Notes under the pieces: model-generated
Database searches by the model: none
What the model was told of the DNA's origin: nothing
What the model saw: the letters and a program-made list of their open reading frames with translations, nothing else
Position numbers and translations under genes: made by a program
Origin: Clostridiales bacterium
GTDB lineage: Bacteria; Bacillota; Clostridia; Peptostreptococcales; Anaerovoracaceae
Assembly (NCBI GenBank): GCA_012515135.1
Contig: JAAYYX010000214.1
Location: 1-9,427, forward strand
Direction: 5' to 3'
Length of the DNA: 9,427 nt
Shown: positions 6,223-9,427 of the stretch, one piece after another
Layout of the letters: every line of letters starts with the position of its first letter
How positions within the stretch are numbered: the stretch's first letter is position 1

Positions 6223-7170
6223 ATGAATGATTTGAGCAAAATTCCCAAAAGCGATATGGCCGAACCTGAAAAAACCATGGTTCTGGTTCTGATCGCCCTT
6301 TTTCCGACTCTGGCTGCAGGAACATATATTTTTGGTGCAAGAGTGATCTTACTTACGGTAATTTGTGTCGCTGCATGTATTTTGTTTGAGCTTTTGTTCT
6401 GCCTGGCGGCAGGGAAAGTAGTTTCTGTGAGAGATTCCAGTGCGGCGGTAACGGGGGTGATATTAGCGTTTCTGCTACCTTCGGGATTCCCCTACTGGAT
6501 GGCAGTAACAGGATGTTTTTTTGCTATATTTGCCGCAAAGATGATATTTGGAGGTCTGGGACAGAATTTTGTAAACCCTGCGGCGGCGGGATATGCCTTT
6601 CTTACGGTATGTTTTCCCGAATATATCAACAGTCTTTCATTTCCAAATGTTGCATCTGCTACGGGAGATATTGCCGCGCAAAGTCCTTTGATGCTATGGG
6701 CTCTGGGAAAAACAGAAGAGATGCCCACATATATCGAAATGTTTCTTGGATTCATAAGCGGGGGAGCCGGCAGCGTTTGTCTGCTGACGATAATGATCGG
6801 AGGAATTTTTCTCATATGGAAAAAAGTAATTTCCCCGCTGATGCCTGTTGCTTTTCTTTTGGCTGTTGTGGGGACAGCACTTCTTATACCCGGGGAAGAC
6901 CCCTTGTTTCATCTGCTTGCCGGAAGCACTTTTATAGGTGCGTTTTTCTTGGCGGGAGATAGTTCAACAACACCAGCAGGCAAGACCGGAAAAATAGTAT
7001 TCGGAATTTTTGCAGGAGTTTTGGCGATGGGGATCAGAATGAGCGGAATGAATATAGATGGAGTGATATTTGCCATACTTCTTATGAATATGATCACCCC
7101 CTATATAGATATTATGGACAAAAGGATAGAAAAGTTAGCATTACAGAGAAAAAAAGGTGATGCTATATGA
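6223..7170 (+). CDS. rnfD: RnfD-like membrane subunit with altered flavin site
   Basis: This 315-residue multi-spanning membrane protein is of the RnfD/NqrB family, which in Rnf complexes carries covalent FMN and takes part in ferredoxin:NAD+ electron transfer coupled to ion transport. Family marks include DSSAAVTGVILAFLLP (71-86), QNFVNPAAAGYAFL (114-127), a SGGAGS segment (179-184) followed by an IGG helix, and GDSSTTPAGKTGKIVFG (245-261). At the expected flavinylation site (D-x-x-S/T-G/A-A-T followed by P-L) the sequence is D149-I-A-A-Q-S154-P-L. The acceptor would be Ser and the preceding residues are lost. The usual G-E-T/S of the next loop is also changed (G-A-G-S-V-C). The ATG at 6223 has no Shine-Dalgarno. 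It is the first gene of the cluster, although rnfC normally precedes rnfD, and its stop overlaps the next start (ATGA). Family placement is firm; redox competence is doubtful. Confidence 0.87.
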   Translation: MNDLSKIPKSDMAEPEKTMVLVLIALFPTLAAGTYIFGARVILLTVICVAACILFELLFCLAAGKVVSVRDSSAAVTGVILAFLLPSGFPYWMAVTGCFFAIFAAKMIFGGLGQNFVNPAAAGYAFLTVCFPEYINSLSFPNVASATGDIAAQSPLMLWALGKTEEMPTYIEMFLGFISGGAGSVCLLTIMIGGIFLIWKKVISPLMPVAFLLAVVGTALLIPGEDPLFHLLAGSTFIGAFFLAGDSSTTPAGKTGKIVFGIFAGVLAMGIRMSGMNIDGVIFAILLMNMITPYIDIMDKRIEKLALQRKKGDAI

Positions 7171-7514
7171 AGGAAAAAAGTTTTTTTGATAAATATATGG
7201 TATCCCTGGCGGTTATAATATGTTTTTTCGTTGTTTCTGCCGGACTTGTTTTCGGCACCCATAAGCTTCTTGAGTATGCGGCCCTGCAAAAAGTCGTAAA
7301 GGAGAAAGAAAGAACAGAAAAAATAATATGCAGAAACTCCTTATTATTATTGAAGCAGCATGTATTTTTCTCAGAAAATAGTAAAAAAGCCATAAAAGCC
7401 GCCAAAGAAAAAGAAGAACAGGAAAAGAAAAAGGATAAGGAAAAAGACAAAGAAAAGAAAGACGAGGACAAGAAAAAGGAAGACAATAAGGAAAAGGACA
7501 AGGACAATGAATGA
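7167..7514 (+). CDS. Short RnfG-like membrane protein lacking the FMN domain
   Basis: This 115-residue protein stands in the rnfG position between RnfD- and RnfE-like genes. The N-terminus has one membrane helix (about 12-30, VSLAVIICFFVVSAGLVFG) followed by THKLLEYAALQ, as in RnfG/NqrC anchors. Usual RnfG proteins have roughly 180-210 residues and an extracytoplasmic FMN-binding domain with an S/T-G-A-T site. Here nothing of that domain is present. After residue 72 the chain is a tail in which 36 of 43 residues are Lys, Glu or Asp. The frame is intact: the start overlaps the rnfD stop (ATGA) with GGTGA 6 nt upstream, and the end overlaps rnfE by 8 bp. There is no room in the 348 bp for a frameshifted domain. 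It could be a truncated RnfG kept as an assembly subunit, or an unrelated single-helix protein in its place. Confidence 0.7.
   Translation: MKEKSFFDKYMVSLAVIICFFVVSAGLVFGTHKLLEYAALQKVVKEKERTEKIICRNSLLLLKQHVFFSENSKKAIKAAKEKEEQEKKKDKEKDKEKKDEDKKKEDNKEKDKDNE
7383..7511 (+). other. Low-complexity purine tract coding a Lys/Glu/Asp tail
   Basis: The DNA is very purine-rich on the plus strand, built from AAA, AAG, GAA, GAC and GAT codons. It encodes 19 Lys, 10 Glu and 7 Asp in 43 residues. The order is irregular, with no exact tandem unit, but the composition suggests slippage-prone expansion. It also supplies AAAAGGA at 7492-7498, 8 nt before the rnfE start, so the tail sequence doubles as that gene's ribosome binding site. 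Confidence 0.8.
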
Positions 7515-8154
7515 TCATAAATTCTTTACAAAAAAAATACTTACGGAAAACCCTGTTCTTGTTATGACGGCCGGGATATGTCCCGCCGTTGCAGTGACGG
7601 AAAGTGCTTCTTCCGGGCTCCTTTTGGGCTGCGGAACTCTTTTGGTGCTCTTTTTGTCTTCCCTGCCTGCAACTCTGATGAAAAATATAATACCGGAAAA
7701 AGCTGTTTGCGCCAGTCATATGATAATAATAGCCGCTTTCACTGCCGTGATACAGATGATTTTTTATTCATGGTTCCCACAGGTAACAGAAGAAGTAGGG
7801 ATATTCATTCCTCTGATTGCCGTAAACTGTATAGTTATAGAAAGTGTCAACGGATTTGCAAGAAACAATCCTGTTTTGCCGACACTTTTTAACGGACTGG
7901 GAACAGGAACAGGATTTCTTCTTGTTCTGATTTTGATGGGGATCATAAGGGAATCAATGGGAGAAGGGACGTTGTTTGGGTATTCTTTGTTTGCCGGAGA
8001 TATGACTCTGATGCCCTTTGCTGTTCTTTTGCCCGGAGGATTTTTCCTGCTTTCATTGCTGGCGGCATTGAATAAACATATAAACAGAAAGACCCGGCAA
8101 AAAGAAAAAAATATGACAAACAATGACAGAGAAGAGGAAAAAATATCATCATGA
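7507..8154 (+). CDS. rnfE: RnfE-like integral membrane subunit
   Basis: This 215-residue multi-helix protein is of the RnfE/NqrD family. With RnfA it forms the pseudo-symmetric membrane core that holds a [2Fe-2S] cluster in related complexes. The start ENPVLVMTAGICPAVAVTES matches the family's ENP...GLCP-AVT motif, and IFIPLIAVNCIV matches its second half-helix. The cluster-ligand Cys residues are both present (Cys25 and Cys108). The segment after the second Cys is usually ILGRAEAFA but reads IVIESVNGFA, and G-x-G-x-G-F and IRE-GxGTLFG motifs follow (131-158). The C-terminal 27 residues form a charged tail (HINRKTRQKEK...) that looks longer than usual. It overlaps its neighbours by 8 bp upstream and 4 bp (ATGA) downstream, indicating translational coupling. 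Confidence 0.9.
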   Translation: MNDHKFFTKKILTENPVLVMTAGICPAVAVTESASSGLLLGCGTLLVLFLSSLPATLMKNIIPEKAVCASHMIIIAAFTAVIQMIFYSWFPQVTEEVGIFIPLIAVNCIVIESVNGFARNNPVLPTLFNGLGTGTGFLLVLILMGIIRESMGEGTLFGYSLFAGDMTLMPFAVLLPGGFFLLSLLAALNKHINRKTRQKEKNMTNNDREEEKISS

Positions 8155-8744
8155 AAGAAATAATTGTTGTAATGATGACAATGGTCCTTTTGGACAATAT
8201 AGTATTAGCCAAAGCACTGGGTGCCTGCCCGCTGATCAAACTATCGGCAAGCGCGGGAAGATCGGCGGCAGTGGGGCTGGCAGTTACATTTGCAATGATA
8301 GGGGCAAGTCTGCTTACATGGCCTATTGACAGGTACTGGGTATCTCCCTTTGATTTGGAATATTTCCGTATATTTTTGTTTATTCCCCTTATATTTCTGG
8401 CAGGATATCTGGTGACTGCAGTTTTGAAGAAAGCAGCACCTTCATACTGGGAAAGTATGGGATGCACAGGGCATTTGATATCTGCCAATTGTGCTGTTGC
8501 GGGAATAGCTTTCATAAATATAGATCAGGGACTCACATATTTCGAGGCTGTTTACAGTGCCCTTGGCGCAGGGCTGGGATTCACAGGGGCAATGGTGATT
8601 TTTGCCGGTATGAAATACAAGATAGATAATGCAAATAATATACCGGAAGCCTTCAGAGGCATTCCGGCATATATAATGGCACTGGCCATTTTATCCATGG
8701 TGTTTATAGGAGTATCGCAGGCTGCTTCTGCTTTTATTTCATAA
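8151..8744 (+). CDS. rnfA: RnfA-like integral membrane subunit
   Basis: This 197-residue protein has six probable membrane helices and belongs to the RnfA/NqrE family, the partner of RnfE in the membrane core. Family marks are LLDNIVLAKALGACPLIKLS (13-32), GLAVTFAMIGASLLTW (42-57), SANCAVAGIAFIN (111-123), ALGAGLGFTGAMVIFAGM (137-154) and AFRGIPAYIMALAILSMVFIG (167-187). The two cluster-ligand Cys residues are present (Cys26 and Cys114), and an extra Cys105 precedes the second. Usual length is about 190-195, so it is complete. The start overlaps the rnfE stop (ATGA). In known clusters rnfB follows rnfA, but here a gene on the opposite strand begins its end 3 bp away, so rnfB is absent at this site. 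No terminator hairpin is evident after it. Confidence 0.91.
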   Translation: MKEIIVVMMTMVLLDNIVLAKALGACPLIKLSASAGRSAAVGLAVTFAMIGASLLTWPIDRYWVSPFDLEYFRIFLFIPLIFLAGYLVTAVLKKAAPSYWESMGCTGHLISANCAVAGIAFINIDQGLTYFEAVYSALGAGLGFTGAMVIFAGMKYKIDNANNIPEAFRGIPAYIMALAILSMVFIGVSQAASAFIS

Positions 8745-8747
8745 TAA

Positions 8748-9401
8748 TTATTTGATAAAGGTACATATTTCATCAATGTCCTTCTTTGAGGGGCTTTTTT
8801 GGTTTTCTTCAGGGATGCCAAGAGACATAAGAGCTGCCATGAAAAAGCCTTCCTTTTCAAAACCTGTTTTGTTTTTTATGTATTCTTCGATCTCGATGGC
8901 GGCATAATTTGCACTGGTCAGCCAGCATGAACCATATCCCATGTCCACCGCCTTCAGGGTGAAATTTTCCAGAGCGGCGCCAAGACTCTGCATGCCAGGG
9001 TTTCTTTTTGTGACCAGCTCCAAAGTGGGATCTATGCCTATCGATTCATATTCACCAAAACCCGAAGGCTTGTAGAATGTGGAATAGACTACTGTAAGTG
9101 CGGCTGCTTTTGTGAAAAACACAGTAAAGTTTTTGCAGAATTTTCTGAAGCGATCCGCTTTTGGGCGGTCATTTTTGTCCATTTCAACGGCTATGGATTC
9201 GTTTTTTTTGATTATTATACCGGCAATATCATCTTTGATTTCCTGGTTTTTTATTACTGCAAAGTACCAGTTCTGGATGTTTTTGCCGGAGGGAGCCTTT
9301 CCCGCAGCTTCAATTATTTCTTTGATATCTTTGTCCGGGATGTCTCCTTCTTTATATTTTCTTATACTTTGTCTTTTGTTTATGATTTCTTTTAATTCCA
9401 T
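8748..9401 (-). CDS. Nitroreductase-family FMN flavoenzyme
   Basis: This 217-residue protein is of the nitroreductase superfamily, cytosolic dimers that bind FMN and reduce nitro groups, quinones or similar acceptors with NAD(P)H. Family marks are the FMN-contact start RQSIRKYKEGDIP (10-22), APSGKNIQNWYFAVI (36-50), the middle SLGAALENFTLKAVDMGYGSCWL (139-161) and the end SLGIPEENQKSPSKK (193-207). The start at 9401 has AGAGGA 6 nt upstream (9408-9413, minus strand). Its natural substrate cannot be told from sequence. It is convergent with the Rnf-like cluster, so it is not in that operon, and any functional link is only by proximity. Its promoter lies outside or at the right edge of the window. 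Confidence 0.88.
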   Translation of the reverse strand: MELKEIINKRQSIRKYKEGDIPDKDIKEIIEAAGKAPSGKNIQNWYFAVIKNQEIKDDIAGIIIKKNESIAVEMDKNDRPKADRFRKFCKNFTVFFTKAAALTVVYSTFYKPSGFGEYESIGIDPTLELVTKRNPGMQSLGAALENFTLKAVDMGYGSCWLTSANYAAIEIEEYIKNKTGFEKEGFFMAALMSLGIPEENQKSPSKKDIDEICTFIK

Positions 9402-9427
9402 TTCTTTTCCTCTTTTCTTATGTTACA

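Noticed and set aside
7167..7514. A frameshift hiding the RnfG FMN domain
   Set aside because: The gene is only 348 bp and directly overlaps rnfE. No frame in it encodes an S/T-G-A-T-type flavin motif, so the domain is absent rather than shifted.
7163..7719. Open minus-strand frames rich in Ser/Phe or His/Arg opposite the RnfG tail
   Set aside because: They are the antisense of the purine-rich tail and of rnfE. They have no start signals or recognisable family, while the plus-strand genes fit the cluster order.
8745..8790. Terminator between rnfA and the nitroreductase gene
   Set aside because: The 3-bp gap and its flanks are AT-rich but form no convincing hairpin with a T run.

Overview
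The window looks like a chromosomal segment of a low-to-mid GC anaerobic Firmicute, probably class Clostridia. The reasons are the frequent AUA, AGA and AGG codons, strong Shine-Dalgarno sites of the AAGGAG type, a Rnf-type membrane complex, pilin-like operon genes, and an ArsR/P-type ATPase pair typical of Clostridia. I cannot name the genus from sequence alone. No rRNA, tRNA, CRISPR array, transposase or phage gene is visible, and nearly the whole window is coding.

Region 1 (1-3747, + strand) is the 3' part of a surface-structure operon. It starts with the C-terminal part of a large GLUG-repeat protein cut by the left edge. Three small pilin-like proteins follow, each with a basic leader and a single N-terminal hydrophobic helix. 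Two keep the prepilin-peptidase motif with Glu at +5. The first lacks Glu+5, as GspK/PilX-type tip subunits do. Genes are packed or overlapping. I infer a minor-pilin tip complex that may display the GLUG protein.

Region 2 (3769-6130, - strand) is a metal-efflux operon. An ArsR/SmtB-type repressor is followed by a P1B-type ATPase of the Zn/Cd/Pb class that lacks an N-terminal metal-binding domain. Upstream lie a consensus-like promoter (TTGACA, 17 bp, TATGAT) and, just downstream of its -10, a 28-bp imperfect palindrome that is a strong candidate operator. A weak hairpin flanked by A and T runs separates this operon from region 1.

Region 3 (6223-8744, + strand) is the most interesting part. 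It is a tightly coupled four-gene cluster in Rnf order D-G-E-A, with no rnfC before it and no rnfB after it. RnfE and RnfA keep the Cys pairs thought to hold the intramembrane [2Fe-2S] cluster. The gene in the RnfG position encodes only the membrane anchor plus a Lys/Glu/Asp-rich tail, with no FMN-binding domain. The RnfD-like protein has a degraded flavinylation site. NADH input, ferredoxin-type Fe-S input and the covalent flavin sites are therefore all missing or altered, while the membrane core is intact. This could be a divergent Rnf-derived complex with an unknown partner, or a core completed by subunits encoded elsewhere.

Region 4 (8748-9401, - strand) is a convergent nitroreductase-family flavoenzyme, ending 3 bp from the last Rnf gene.
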